A stretch of DNA of 64,000 bases, taken from NCBI RefSeq assembly GCF_010233585.1, contig NZ_CP045997.1:1413244-1477243 (forward strand). The letters are read 5' to 3'. Below are positions 43,629 through 53,340 of this stretch, piece after piece. Each line of letters begins with the position of its first letter. The first letter of the stretch is position 1. The DNA is from Spirosoma endbachense (GTDB taxonomy: Bacteria; Bacteroidota; Bacteroidia; Cytophagales; Spirosomataceae). The translations under genes and the position numbers were made by a program. The notes beneath the pieces are model-generated. The model was not told the origin of the DNA. It saw only the letters and a list, made by a program, of their open reading frames with translations, and did no database searches.

Positions 43629-46520
43629 ATGAGGCTCCACCTTCGTAAACCACTTCAGTCACTCAATAAAGCATATGCCCGGCAATCGGTCCCGCAGGAG
43701 CAACTAGATACATTCCGTAGCGCATTGACGCGGCTGTTTTCGCGGGTAGACGAGAAAGAGTCCGAAGAGTACCAGAAAAACATTGTTGCCGAATTTCTGA
43801 GCGAAATGTTCTATGGCAATACCTTCGACGTTCATACGAACGAATGGATCGATCTTGTTATTCAGACCGGACCCGTAGCGTCGGAAACTCCTGATAAATT
43901 ATTGCCGGGCAGCTTCCCCTCGAGCGCTATTATCGAGACCCGAAAAGTGTTTGCGGCCGAGATGATGACTCCGCTCAAAAATAATGTCAAAGCCCTTCAT
44001 GAACTGATATTATACTACTTCGAGCTTCGTGAACGCGACCCGGATCACGTAGTTTGCCAGTTAATTATTACGGACGTTTATAACTGGTTCATTTTCGACG
44101 AAACCGATTTTCGTCAGTTCTTTTACGACAATGCCCGGCTGAAACGATTGTTTCAGCTTAGGCAACAGCAGAAGAAAGACGACGCTTTTTTCTATACCGA
44201 AACGGCTCGTATTCTGCGTGATCTTGACGTCGACGTACCGGTCACATACCTGAATCTGCGTGAATTTGCCGATGCGCTCAAACTCCCTCCCGAGCAGGGA
44301 AATCGCGCCCTGATGCCAGTCGTTAAGGTGTTCTCGCCAGAACATTTACTAAAACAACCGCTGCCAAATGGCACAGACGCCGTCAGCAAACGCTTTTATA
44401 ATGAACTGCTCTACATCGTTGGACTACACGAATTACCGACCAATAAGAAAGGCCGGCTTATTCAGCGATTGCCCGAAAATGAACGGGCGGAGGGGTCGTT
44501 ATTAGAAAATGCCATTAGTCAGCTCCGAAAACAGAATGCGCTGGTAAATGTGGAAGGACTGGCTACCTACGGTGCTACGGAAACGGATCAACTGGTTGCT
44601 ATTGGGCTGGAACTATGCTTTACCTGGCTTGGTCGTATGCTGTTTATAAAACTGCTCGACGCACAACTGGTTAAGTATGGTCTGCACGACCAAAGCGCCC
44701 ACGTTCTGACTGCACAGCGGATTCATGACTTCACCGCACTTAATGCGTTGTTTTTCGACGTAATGGCCGTACCGGAAGAACGTCGGTCTGCTGATAGCAT
44801 AAACCGGTTTGGACGTGTTCCCTATTTAGCTTGTTCCCTGTTTGATAAGACCGATCTTGAACGACAGACAGTAACGATCGGCGATCTTGACAATACGCTC
44901 GAATTACCAATAGCTGGCCAGACAGTTCTCAATAATGTACAGGCTGGACCAGAGGCAGCACAACGCTCAACACTACACTATTTGCAGAATTTTCTGGATG
45001 CCTATGATTTCTCCGTTGACGATCCCCTTGTCGTGCAGGAAGATAAACCGAACATTACGGCAGCCGCGTTGGGAGCGATTTTTGAGATGATCAACTGCTA
45101 TCGTACTAATTCAGTACTAATTCCGGATCACCTGGTTGCAGAGATTGTTCGCAATACCGTGCGTAGGGCGGTGGTCTCGACATTTACCACCTATCCCGAT
45201 CTGAATTCCCTGCGCCCCGACGATTCGATTAAGGCAACGAGTATTGAAGAACTCAGTAGTTACTTCAGTCATTTTCATGAACCCCAGTCACTGCTGCGCT
45301 TCAATGCTGTTTTCAATAGCCTTCGCATTGTAGACCCAGCCGTTGGTAGCGGACGTTTTCTTGTAGCAGCTCTGCATGAACTTATCGTTCTGAAAGCCGA
45401 GCTGGGCATTCTGGTCGATAGCGACGGGCAACGTATTCATCAACTTTGTGTCAGCTCTGTCAATAACGAATTAGTGATCAACAATGAGGATGGTGAGCCA
45501 TTTGAGTACATTCCGGAAGGAGCGAACCTGACCAAATTTTCCCCTGTAGAAATGCAGCGGGTCCAGAAAACAATAGTTCATGAAAAACTGACGCTTCTGG
45601 AAAACTGCCTCTTTGGTGTAGATATTAGTTCCATCGCCGTCAATTTCTGTACCTTGAGGCTATGGATCGAATTGATAAAAAGCGTTCCGGTTACTGAAGC
45701 GACGGGTAAAGTTGACCGACGGGATATTGCGTCTCTACCATGCGCCTTAAATATAAAAATCGGCAATGCGCTGGTGTCGCGATTCGGTCTGGATTTTCAG
45801 GCTGATGGTTTGAAGAGCCCAATTCGCGAGAAATTTCTGATCGACTTCAACCAGTATAGAATGGATGCGCTGGCCCTCCGGCAAAATCCAGAAAAGCCGG
45901 ATGAAGAACAAATTCATGCCCGAATACAGGAATTTGCCGAATTTCTGAATCAGGTAGCACTCGCTGGGCAGAAAGAAGTTCTTGAGATTCGTCGGCTCGA
46001 AGCCAGACTCGCACAGGCGGCTTTACCGTTTGATTCCATTAGTCAGGATGACCGACAACAGAAGCTAACCAGCCACCTACAACAGAAAAAAGCGGCTTAC
46101 ATCAATAAACAACGTGTGTTTCAGCAGGCGGTTGAGTGGCGATTTGCGTTTCCTGACGTGCTTGATGAAACCGGAAATTATGCGGGTTTTGATGCTGTGA
46201 TCGGCGTTCCACCATTCACTCGCCCCGAAGGATTTCCCAGCTCCAGGGCGTATTTTCAGGGAACGTTTCCAAATACCTATACAAGTAAGGCCGATCCGTA
46301 CGTACTGTTTGTTGAACTGGGGCTCAACTTGCTGAAGCCGGGCGGGCAATTGACCTATGGGCTACCAACGAAATGGACACAGGTAGGATACGCGAGTAAA
46401 TTGCGTAACTGGCTACAGACCGAAGCCGTCGAGCAGAAAGTAGCTGTAAGCGGCCTGACCAATACCGACGAAAAGCCAGCACAACTGAGTGTTTTGTCAA
46501 TCCGTAAGGTAGAAGAATAA
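43629..46520 (+). CDS. Type IIG restriction-modification-like protein with degenerate active sites
   Basis: The 963-residue protein follows the Bacteroidota Eco57I-like type IIG family. Its N-terminal region (LRKPLQSLNKAYARQ, EKESEEYQKNIVAEFL, then WIDLVIQTG) normally holds a D-x(n)-E-x-K nuclease site; here Asp75 remains, but the E-x-K is ETR (103-105). The methylase domain keeps the S-adenosylmethionine motif DPAVGSGRFLVAAL (Asp569) and the LFGVDISSIAVNFCTLRLWIELI segment. The catalytic NPPY motif is VPPF (860-863), with Val for Asn. The protein stops about 100 residues later, so the target-recognition domain, normally several hundred residues, is missing. The reading frame is intact over 2.9 kb, so a non-enzymatic role is possible, for example DNA binding. 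The start was chosen at MRLHLRKPLQ; the longer frame enters the upstream hairpin. An 8-base hairpin (46530-46557) follows. Confidence 0.7.
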   Translation: MRLHLRKPLQSLNKAYARQSVPQEQLDTFRSALTRLFSRVDEKESEEYQKNIVAEFLSEMFYGNTFDVHTNEWIDLVIQTGPVASETPDKLLPGSFPSSAIIETRKVFAAEMMTPLKNNVKALHELILYYFELRERDPDHVVCQLIITDVYNWFIFDETDFRQFFYDNARLKRLFQLRQQQKKDDAFFYTETARILRDLDVDVPVTYLNLREFADALKLPPEQGNRALMPVVKVFSPEHLLKQPLPNGTDAVSKRFYNELLYIVGLHELPTNKKGRLIQRLPENERAEGSLLENAISQLRKQNALVNVEGLATYGATETDQLVAIGLELCFTWLGRMLFIKLLDAQLVKYGLHDQSAHVLTAQRIHDFTALNALFFDVMAVPEERRSADSINRFGRVPYLACSLFDKTDLERQTVTIGDLDNTLELPIAGQTVLNNVQAGPEAAQRSTLHYLQNFLDAYDFSVDDPLVVQEDKPNITAAALGAIFEMINCYRTNSVLIPDHLVAEIVRNTVRRAVVSTFTTYPDLNSLRPDDSIKATSIEELSSYFSHFHEPQSLLRFNAVFNSLRIVDPAVGSGRFLVAALHELIVLKAELGILVDSDGQRIHQLCVSSVNNELVINNEDGEPFEYIPEGANLTKFSPVEMQRVQKTIVHEKLTLLENCLFGVDISSIAVNFCTLRLWIELIKSVPVTEATGKVDRRDIASLPCALNIKIGNALVSRFGLDFQADGLKSPIREKFLIDFNQYRMDALALRQNPEKPDEEQIHARIQEFAEFLNQVALAGQKEVLEIRRLEARLAQAALPFDSISQDDRQQKLTSHLQQKKAAYINKQRVFQQAVEWRFAFPDVLDETGNYAGFDAVIGVPPFTRPEGFPSSRAYFQGTFPNTYTSKADPYVLFVELGLNLLKPGGQLTYGLPTKWTQVGYASKLRNWLQTEAVEQKVAVSGLTNTDEKPAQLSVLSIRKVEE

Positions 46521-46728
46521 TTTAATCAGGCACAGAAGTATGCCACGGTTTCTGTGCAGGTAAATAGGCAAATTCGCTTTTGGCCACCAGATCAATACAT
46601 AATTGCGCCATTTGACTCAATGACTTAAGCGATAATTTGCCCCATCGGCTAATGACCTAACTTTCTAAATTGTAGCAAACCAAGGAAAACTTAAAAGAAA
46701 TTGCCAATCTGCTCCTGGAATTGGTAAG

Positions 46729-47190
46729 ATGGAACAGGTTATGCCCGTTGCTGGTTATATTTGTGAACCTACCAACCAAATTGGGTTTATGGGTAATCTT
46801 CAGCGTCAATCCGTACTGCACCGGCTACTTTGCCTGTTGATGGCGTTACACGTCATCAATGTCAGTATTGATGCGCCTGATCCATACGCTACCCCCAGGT
46901 TTCCCGGCGAACGACGCGAGAATTTGTCGATCAACGAAATAGAAAGCTTCAGTGAGCTTCTGCTGGAAGAATGCTTCGGTCTCGAAAATGCCATACCCGA
47001 ACACGAAGAATCCGACGACTCCGAGGTAACCAACGTTGAACAGGATTATTTCTTCCATCAGCTGTTTGTGTTCCGCACCTTAGCCGAACATTACTGGTAT
47101 TTGAATCGGCAATCGGTGCCCTTCAAGCCTGCACATGTTCCTACACATGTGCCCGAAATTTCGTCTCCTCCCCCCCAGTTCGCGGCATAA
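46729..47190 (+). CDS. Hypothetical protein
   Basis: The 153-residue protein (or 134 residues from the ATG at 46789, MGNLQRQ) has a hydrophobic segment near LLCLLMALHVINVSI, then an acidic middle (LSINEIESFSELLLEECFGLENAIPEHEESDDSE) and a Pro-rich end (HVPTHVPEISSPPPQFAA). I do not recognise a family. The hydrophobic stretch could be a signal anchor, but it is short. It lies between the type IIG-like gene and the efflux operon, 205 bases from the latter. Confidence 0.5.
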   Translation: MEQVMPVAGYICEPTNQIGFMGNLQRQSVLHRLLCLLMALHVINVSIDAPDPYATPRFPGERRENLSINEIESFSELLLEECFGLENAIPEHEESDDSEVTNVEQDYFFHQLFVFRTLAEHYWYLNRQSVPFKPAHVPTHVPEISSPPPQFAA

Positions 47191-47202
47191 CCCGCGTGTG
47201 TA

Positions 47203-47214
47203 AGAAACGTTTCT
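47203..47214. promoter_or_regulatory. Perfect 12-base palindrome upstream of the efflux operon
   Basis: AGAAACGTTTCT is a perfect palindrome in the gap before the efflux genes, 182 bases before their first ATG. It has the look of an operator for a dimeric repressor. No regulator gene is adjacent, so the link is a guess. Confidence 0.3.
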
Positions 47215-47354
47215 GATGCGATTCCCTATGCGTCAAAAGAGCAGAACCATCTGGTCTATTGATGGAATATGTCGCGCCTTTACACATATGGCCTGGTCTT
47301 CACGATAAATCAATCTGTGTGATAGCTGGTAGGTAGCCACCGAAAGGATGGCTG

Positions 47355-47390
47355 TATCTGCCTTGTTTTCACGCGTATACTATCTGCCTT
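47355..47390 (+). promoter_or_regulatory. Direct repeat just before the efflux operon
   Basis: TATCTGCCTT occurs twice, at 47355-47364 and 47381-47390, with a 26-base period; the second copy ends 5 bases before the ATG of the adaptor gene. It could be a regulator site or a translation-control element, or chance. Confidence 0.3.
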
Positions 47391-47395
47391 AAAAG

Positions 47396-48535
47396 ATGAA
47401 AAACTATGGAATTCTAGCCGCCCTTCTCATGGGTGCGGTACTAATTGGCTGTACGGGTAAGGAAGCACAAACCGATCAGCCGGAAACACTGACGTTGCCC
47501 GTTGTGAAATTGGCACGTCAATCCACGACGCTCAAAAAGGAGTATGTCGGCACATTGGAAGCGGTTCGCAATGTTGAAATCAGGGCTCGGGTGTCGGGCT
47601 TTCTGGAAAAGATCTTCGTCGACGAAGGGCAACCTGTTCGGCAGGGACAATTGTTGTTTAAACTCAATGAGGCCGAATATCAGGCCGAACTCGATAAGGC
47701 GAAAGCCAATTTAAAAAGTGCCGTAGCAGGAGCTAAAACTGCTGAAGTTGAGCTGGGTCGGGTGAAATTGCTCGTCGATAAAAACGTCGTTTCTCCTTCT
47801 GAACTCGAACTGGCCAAGGCCAAATTAGATGCCGCCCGTGCCTCTATTGACGAAGCAAAGTCGATGCAGGATAACGCTGCACTCCGACTGTCGCATGCGA
47901 GTGTTAAAGCACCTTTCGATGGCGTTATTAACCGGATTCCGTTCAAGATGGGTAGCCTGATCGAAGAAGGGGCTCTGCTGACTTCCGTATCGGATACCCG
48001 CGAAGTGTATGCCTACTTCGACGTTTCGGAAAAGGAATACCTGGCCTACGTCAAAAAACACCGAAAAAATCCCAGCGAGGGCATCCAGACGGTGGAAATG
48101 CTGCTGGCCGATGATTCAAAATATGCCCATAAGGGCAAGATCGAAACAGTAGAAAGTGTCTTTGAAGAAGGGGCAGGAACCATTGCTTTCCGGGCGCGAT
48201 TCCCGAATCCGGAAAAACTCCTTCGACACGGATCGTCGGGCAAGATCCGGCTGGCGAATGACGTAGACGATGCGCTGTTGGTGCCCCAGAAGGCCGTATT
48301 TGAGGTGCAGGACAAGAACTATGTCTACATCGTGGATGCATCCAACAAAGTGAAGTCGCGGAGTTTTGTAACCCAGGGCAGGGTAGACCAGTACTATCTG
48401 GTGCAATCGGGTCTGGAGCCGGGCGAACGGGTCGTTTATGAAGGAATTCAGAATGTCCGCGATGGTATGCAGATCATTCCGGAAGCCGTTTCTGCTGATA
48501 GTCTCTCGTCGCAAAGTACGCTAGCTCAACAATAA
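47396..48535 (+). CDS. RND efflux periplasmic adaptor (membrane fusion protein)
   Basis: The 379-residue protein has a lipoprotein signal with probable lipidated Cys19 (LIGC), a barrel-sandwich (lipoyl) domain (about 50-85 and 165-205; VEIRARVSGFLEKIFVDEGQPVRQGQLLF, VKAPFDGVINRIPFKMGSLIEEGALL), a helical hairpin between them (about 95-160), a beta-barrel domain (about 210-285) and a membrane-proximal domain (about 290-365). This is the AcrA/MexA layout. It bridges the inner-membrane pump and the outer-membrane channel encoded next. Confidence 0.93.
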   Translation: MKNYGILAALLMGAVLIGCTGKEAQTDQPETLTLPVVKLARQSTTLKKEYVGTLEAVRNVEIRARVSGFLEKIFVDEGQPVRQGQLLFKLNEAEYQAELDKAKANLKSAVAGAKTAEVELGRVKLLVDKNVVSPSELELAKAKLDAARASIDEAKSMQDNAALRLSHASVKAPFDGVINRIPFKMGSLIEEGALLTSVSDTREVYAYFDVSEKEYLAYVKKHRKNPSEGIQTVEMLLADDSKYAHKGKIETVESVFEEGAGTIAFRARFPNPEKLLRHGSSGKIRLANDVDDALLVPQKAVFEVQDKNYVYIVDASNKVKSRSFVTQGRVDQYYLVQSGLEPGERVVYEGIQNVRDGMQIIPEAVSADSLSSQSTLAQQ

Positions 48536-48625
48536 CCCAAAAGTTTTCAGTAGGCAATTCTGTTTTGTCGTATCGGTGCATACGATGAACGGAAAGGTGC
48601 CTGGTGAAAACTGTCCACTGAAATT

Positions 48626-51600
48626 ATGTTCGATTTATTTATCAAAAGACCGTTGCTATCGGCGGTTATATCGGTGCTTATTACACTGCTGGGAGGGCTT
48701 GCTCTGGTCGGTTTGCCCATTACGCAGTTTCCCGATATTGTGCCACCCTCGGTAACGGTAACAGCCAAATATACAGGCGCTAATGCCGAAGTAGCCACCA
48801 AGGCTGTAGCCATGCCGCTGGAGCGCGCCATTAATGGAGTGCCGGGTATGGTATACATGAACTCGGTTTCGGGCAACGATGGTAGTACGCTTATTCAGGT
48901 GTTTTTTAAAGTGGGTACTGATCCCGATCTGGCGGCTATGGGCGTTCAGAACCGCGTGACAACAGTGCTCGATGAATTACCTGAAGAGGTTATTAAAGCC
49001 GGGGTATCGACCGAAAAAGAGGTGAACAGTATGCTGTTGTACCTCAATATTTTCAGCGATGACCCGAGCGTCGATGAGAAGTTCATTTACAACTTCGCCG
49101 ACATCAACGTGCTGGCCGAACTGAAACGGATCGATGGGGTTGGGTTTGTCGATATCATGGGCTCGCGGGAATATTCGATGCGGGTCTGGCTCAAACCCGA
49201 TCGTATGACGTCCTACGGCGTGTCGCCCGATGAAGTAATTGCCGCCATCCGTGAACAGAACGTCGAAGTGGCTCCCGGTAAAGCGGGTGAAAGCTCGGGT
49301 CGTGCTTCGCAGGTGCTTCAGTACGTACTTCGTTACAGCGGTAAGTTCTTCGATCCGAAACAGTACGAAAACCTCGTTTTGCGATCCGAATCCGACGGAT
49401 CGATTCTGCGCCTGAAGGATGTAGCCGACGTGGAGTTCGGCTCACTTGATTACGATGTACTGTCGAAAACGGATGGTCGCCCGTCGGCATCGATCATGCT
49501 GAAACAACGGCCAGGATCGAACGCGCAGGAAGTTATCAACAACGTGAAAGCACGGATGGCTGAACTGAAGAAAACGAACTTCCCGCCCGGCATGACCTAC
49601 AACTTCGCTTACGATGTATCACGGTTTCTGGATGCGTCGATACACGAGGTGGTCCGCACCCTGATCGAGGCTTTTGTGCTGGTTTTTCTGGTCGTATTTA
49701 TCTTCCTGCAGGACTGGCGCTCGACACTGATTTGCGCCCTGGCAGTGCCGGTAGCGCTGGTTGGTTCGTTCGCGTTCATGAGCATGATCGGTTTTTCGAT
49801 CAACCTGCTTACCCTATTTGCGCTGGTGCTGGCCATTGGTATTGTGGTCGATAATGCGATTGTGGTCGTTGAGGCCGTTCACGCCAAGATGGCTGAGACC
49901 AGCGCCGGGGGCGGCCATCTGTCGCCGAGGGCCGCTACGTTTGCGGCAATGAAGGAAATCAGTGGGGCATTGATTGCTATTACGCTGGTTATGTCGGCGG
50001 TGTTCGTGCCTGTAGCCTTCATGTCGGGGCCGGTCGGAATTTTCTATCGACAGTTTTCGCTGACGCTGGCCGTTGCCATTGTCATCTCGGGTATCAATGC
50101 CGTAACGCTCACGCCCGCTTTGTGCGCTTTGTTGCTACGACCTACCCACGCTCATGAATCAGCCGGATTGCTCGGACGGTTTTTTGCCAGCTTCAACCGG
50201 GGCTTCGATGCCATGACGGGCCGCTATCAGAAAATTCTCCGGCGGGTTGCCAGCCGTGGGGCTGTTACCGTTGCGATGCTGCTGCTGTTTGCCGCCGGTA
50301 CCTGGGGAATCACCTCGTATTTGCCGAGCGGGTTTATTCCAACGGAAGATCAGGGTATGATTTACGTAAACGTGACCACGCCCGTTGGGGCTACAGTGAA
50401 GCGTACGGAAGATGTACTGGACAAAATTCAGCAGGTGGCCTCACGCATGGAAGCTGTCGAAAACGTATCGACGCTGGCTGGCTATAGCCTCATGACCGAT
50501 GGGGTAGGAGCTTCTTACGGAATGGGCATGATCAACCTGAAAAGTTGGGATGAGCGCACGCAAACGATGGAAGAGGTAATTGCCGATCTGGAACAGAAAA
50601 CGAAGACTGTTCAGGATGCCAGCATTCAGTTTTTCCCACCGCCAACGGTGCCGGGCTTTGGTAACTCCAGTGGTTTCGAACTGCGAATGCTGGACCGAAC
50701 GGGCTCCGGCGATCTGCAAAAGACAAAAAAGGTGGCTGATGATTTCATTGCAGCCCTCAAAAAGCGGCCAGAAATCGGGAATGCCTTTACAAGCTTCGAC
50801 CCCAGCTTTCCGCAGTATCTGTTGCAGGTAGACCAGGATAAAGCCGCGCAGAAAGGCGTTTCGATCGATAATGCGATGAGTACGCTGCAAACGCTGATGG
50901 GTAGCTATTACGCGTCGAATTTCATTCGGTTCGGGCAGATGTATAAAGTTATGGTACAGGCATCTCCCGAATACCGGGCAAAGCCAGAAGATGTACTGAA
51001 TCTGCGGGTGAAGAACCGGGAGGGCGAAATGGTCCCTTATTCGAATTTTGTCAGCCTTCAGCGTGTATACGGACCGGAACAGATCACCCGCTACAACATG
51101 TACATGTCGGCCCTGATCAATGGCGATCCGACACCGGGCTACAGTAGCGGTGATGCCCTGCGGGCGGTGCAGGAGGTGGCTAAAGAAACCCTGCCGCGCG
51201 GTTACTCCTTCGAATGGTCGGGTATGTCGCGCGAAGAAGTGCTGTCGGGCGATCAGGCCATCTATATTTTCGCCATCTGTCTGGTCTTTGTGTATCTGCT
51301 GCTGGTGGCGCAATACGAGAGCCTGTTTTTGCCGCTGGCGGTTCTGTTATCGTTACCTGCCGGGATTTTTGGTTCGTTTTTATGCCTGCAATTCGCGGGT
51401 CTGCAAAACAACATTTATGCGCAGGTTTCGCTGGTCATGCTGATTGGTTTGCTGGGTAAGAACGCCATTCTGATTGTGGAGTTTGCCAACCAGCGACAAC
51501 AGGAGGGATTATCCATTGTAAAAGCGGCCGTTGAAGGGGCTGTTACCCGTTTGCGGCCTATTCTGATGACTTCACTGGCTTTCATTGCCGGGTTGATTCC

Positions 51601-51838
51601 GCTCTGTATTGCGTCGGGAGCGGGTGCATTGGGTAACCGATCGATCGGAACGGCTGCTGCCGGCGGCATGCTCATCGGGACCATTTTCGGCCTGATTCTG
51701 GTGCCCGGACTTTATATTCTATTCGCTAAACTAGCTCAGCGATTTGCCTCGAAAAATACGAATGCAGATGATGAGCCAGGTTCTAATTTACTAGCTACTA
51801 AAACGAATGCCAACGGTGCTATCCTTCAAGAAACATAG
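48626..51838 (+). CDS. RND multidrug efflux pump (HAE1/AcrB-like)
   Basis: The 1070-residue inner-membrane protein has two halves, each with a membrane helix, a large periplasmic loop and five or six more helices, as in AcrB/MexB (family length about 1040). The start MFDLFIKRPLLSAVISVLITLLGGL is typical. The proton-relay helix reads GIVVDNAIVVVE: the first Asp (409) is kept, but the second acid of AcrB (D408) is Asn410. The relay Lys in the second half (LLGKNAILIVEF) is present. The gene sits between the adaptor and the outer-membrane channel and overlaps the latter by 32 bases. Drug range not predictable. Confidence 0.93.
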   Translation: MFDLFIKRPLLSAVISVLITLLGGLALVGLPITQFPDIVPPSVTVTAKYTGANAEVATKAVAMPLERAINGVPGMVYMNSVSGNDGSTLIQVFFKVGTDPDLAAMGVQNRVTTVLDELPEEVIKAGVSTEKEVNSMLLYLNIFSDDPSVDEKFIYNFADINVLAELKRIDGVGFVDIMGSREYSMRVWLKPDRMTSYGVSPDEVIAAIREQNVEVAPGKAGESSGRASQVLQYVLRYSGKFFDPKQYENLVLRSESDGSILRLKDVADVEFGSLDYDVLSKTDGRPSASIMLKQRPGSNAQEVINNVKARMAELKKTNFPPGMTYNFAYDVSRFLDASIHEVVRTLIEAFVLVFLVVFIFLQDWRSTLICALAVPVALVGSFAFMSMIGFSINLLTLFALVLAIGIVVDNAIVVVEAVHAKMAETSAGGGHLSPRAATFAAMKEISGALIAITLVMSAVFVPVAFMSGPVGIFYRQFSLTLAVAIVISGINAVTLTPALCALLLRPTHAHESAGLLGRFFASFNRGFDAMTGRYQKILRRVASRGAVTVAMLLLFAAGTWGITSYLPSGFIPTEDQGMIYVNVTTPVGATVKRTEDVLDKIQQVASRMEAVENVSTLAGYSLMTDGVGASYGMGMINLKSWDERTQTMEEVIADLEQKTKTVQDASIQFFPPPTVPGFGNSSGFELRMLDRTGSGDLQKTKKVADDFIAALKKRPEIGNAFTSFDPSFPQYLLQVDQDKAAQKGVSIDNAMSTLQTLMGSYYASNFIRFGQMYKVMVQASPEYRAKPEDVLNLRVKNREGEMVPYSNFVSLQRVYGPEQITRYNMYMSALINGDPTPGYSSGDALRAVQEVAKETLPRGYSFEWSGMSREEVLSGDQAIYIFAICLVFVYLLLVAQYESLFLPLAVLLSLPAGIFGSFLCLQFAGLQNNIYAQVSLVMLIGLLGKNAILIVEFANQRQQEGLSIVKAAVEGAVTRLRPILMTSLAFIAGLIPLCIASGAGALGNRSIGTAAAGGMLIGTIFGLILVPGLYILFAKLAQRFASKNTNADDEPGSNLLATKTNANGAILQET

Positions 51839-53267
51839 CCTTGCCTACGGACTTAGTCTGGTCGTTTTTCTGACCAGTCTGAGTGGTTGTCGGGTTGTTC
51901 ATACACCTTCAAAAACACCCGATATGTCCGTGCCTGCGTCGTTTATCGGCCGCACCGATTCGGTCGGCATCGGTAATCTGGACCGGAAAGAACTATTTTC
52001 CGATCCGTATCTGGTTCGGTTGATCGATACGGCGCTGGGCCAGAATCCCGATCTGAAGATGGCTATCCAGCGCATAGAAATAGCTCGGGCCGGTTTTCAG
52101 ATCAGTCAGGGGGCCTTGTTGCCGACTGTCAACGCTGTAGCGGCTGCCGGTCTGGATCGATACGGTCGGTATACGATGAACGGGATCGGGAACTACGACA
52201 CGAACCTGTCGGAAAATATCAACGGGCAGAGCCGTATTCCAAATCCCACTCCCGACTTTTTTCTGGGCTTTCGCAGTTCGTGGGAGCTTGACATCTGGGG
52301 CAAGCTTCGCAATCGCCGACGGGCTGCATACACCCGTGTGCTGGCTTCGCAGGAAGGGCAGAATCTGGTCGTCACTGCACTGACGGCAGAAGTTGCCCGA
52401 TTGTATTACACCTTGCTGGCGCTGGATGGTGAACTGGATATTATTCGGGAAAATGTTGTGTTGCAACAGCGCGCTGTCGAACTGGTCAATGTACAGAAAG
52501 CGGCCGGTCGGGTAACAGAGCTGGCTGTTCAGCAGTTTACGGCTCAATTACTGAACACGCGGGGTCTGGAAGGCAAAGTTCGACAGGAGATTGTTCAGGT
52601 CGAAAATCAGCTAAATGCCTTGCTGGGTCGTTACCCTCAACCGATTGCGCGTGGTCGGTCGATAGAAGATCAGAAGGTTCCAGCCTCGGTTGTTGCTGGA
52701 CTACCGGTTCAGTTGGTACGTCGCAGACCCGACATTCGGCAGGCCGAACGCGAACTGGAAGCGGCCAATGTTGATGTGGCCGTGGCGCAGGCTGACTTTC
52801 TGCCATCGCTGACGCTAACGCCCTATATTGGGTTGAATTCCTTCCGGGCTGCCACCTTTTTCGACCCTGCCTCGCTGGCGCTGGGTGCTTTAGGTGGCCT
52901 GACGGCTCCGGTCTTTAACCGGCGATTGCTGAAAGGTAATTATGCCGTGTCGGTCGCCAGGAGCAAAGAAGCGTATTATGCCTATCAGAAAACGATTCTA
53001 AATGGCGTTAGCGAGGTGGTCAGTAGCCTGAAAGGCCTGGAAAACTATCGGGGTGTTGCCGATATCCAGGATCAGGAAGTAGCCATGCTGCGGAAGGCAG
53101 CTACGACGTCGAATGAACTGTTCATCAATGGATACGCTACTTATCTGGAAGTGATAACGGCCCAGCGGAGCGTGCTGGATGCTGAACTGTCGCGGATCGA
53201 GACAAAACGGGCGCAGTTTTTATCGCTTATTGAGTTGTACCGGTCGCTGGGCGGTGGCTGGCAGTAA
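51807..53267 (+). CDS. Outer-membrane efflux channel (TolC/OprM-like lipoprotein)
   Basis: The 486-residue protein has a lipoprotein signal with probable lipidated Cys28 (LSGC) and the two repeats of the outer-membrane efflux family: SSWELDIWGKLRNRRRAAYTRVLASQEGQNL in the first half, and VQLVRRRPDIRQAERELEAANVDVAVAQADFLPSLTLTPYIG in the second, with helices for the periplasmic tunnel between. NodT/OprM-type ending (LYRSLGGGWQ). Its start overlaps the end of the pump gene by 32 bases, so the two are translationally coupled. With the two upstream genes it makes a full tripartite efflux system. Confidence 0.93.
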   Translation: MPTVLSFKKHSLAYGLSLVVFLTSLSGCRVVHTPSKTPDMSVPASFIGRTDSVGIGNLDRKELFSDPYLVRLIDTALGQNPDLKMAIQRIEIARAGFQISQGALLPTVNAVAAAGLDRYGRYTMNGIGNYDTNLSENINGQSRIPNPTPDFFLGFRSSWELDIWGKLRNRRRAAYTRVLASQEGQNLVVTALTAEVARLYYTLLALDGELDIIRENVVLQQRAVELVNVQKAAGRVTELAVQQFTAQLLNTRGLEGKVRQEIVQVENQLNALLGRYPQPIARGRSIEDQKVPASVVAGLPVQLVRRRPDIRQAERELEAANVDVAVAQADFLPSLTLTPYIGLNSFRAATFFDPASLALGALGGLTAPVFNRRLLKGNYAVSVARSKEAYYAYQKTILNGVSEVVSSLKGLENYRGVADIQDQEVAMLRKAATTSNELFINGYATYLEVITAQRSVLDAELSRIETKRAQFLSLIELYRSLGGGWQ

Positions 53268-53280
53268 CTAGTTTACCCTA

Positions 53281-53340
53281 AAAAAAGAGTTGTTCAGCTG
53301 CCATACTTTCAGGATATGGCAGCTGAACAACTCTTTTTTT
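53281..53340. terminator. Strong terminator of the efflux operon
   Basis: A perfect 25-base-pair stem (53281-53305 with 53315-53339), 9-base loop, with A-run at the 5' end and T-run at the 3' end. It can stop transcription from both sides and separates the efflux operon from the minus-strand sulfatase locus. Confidence 0.95.
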
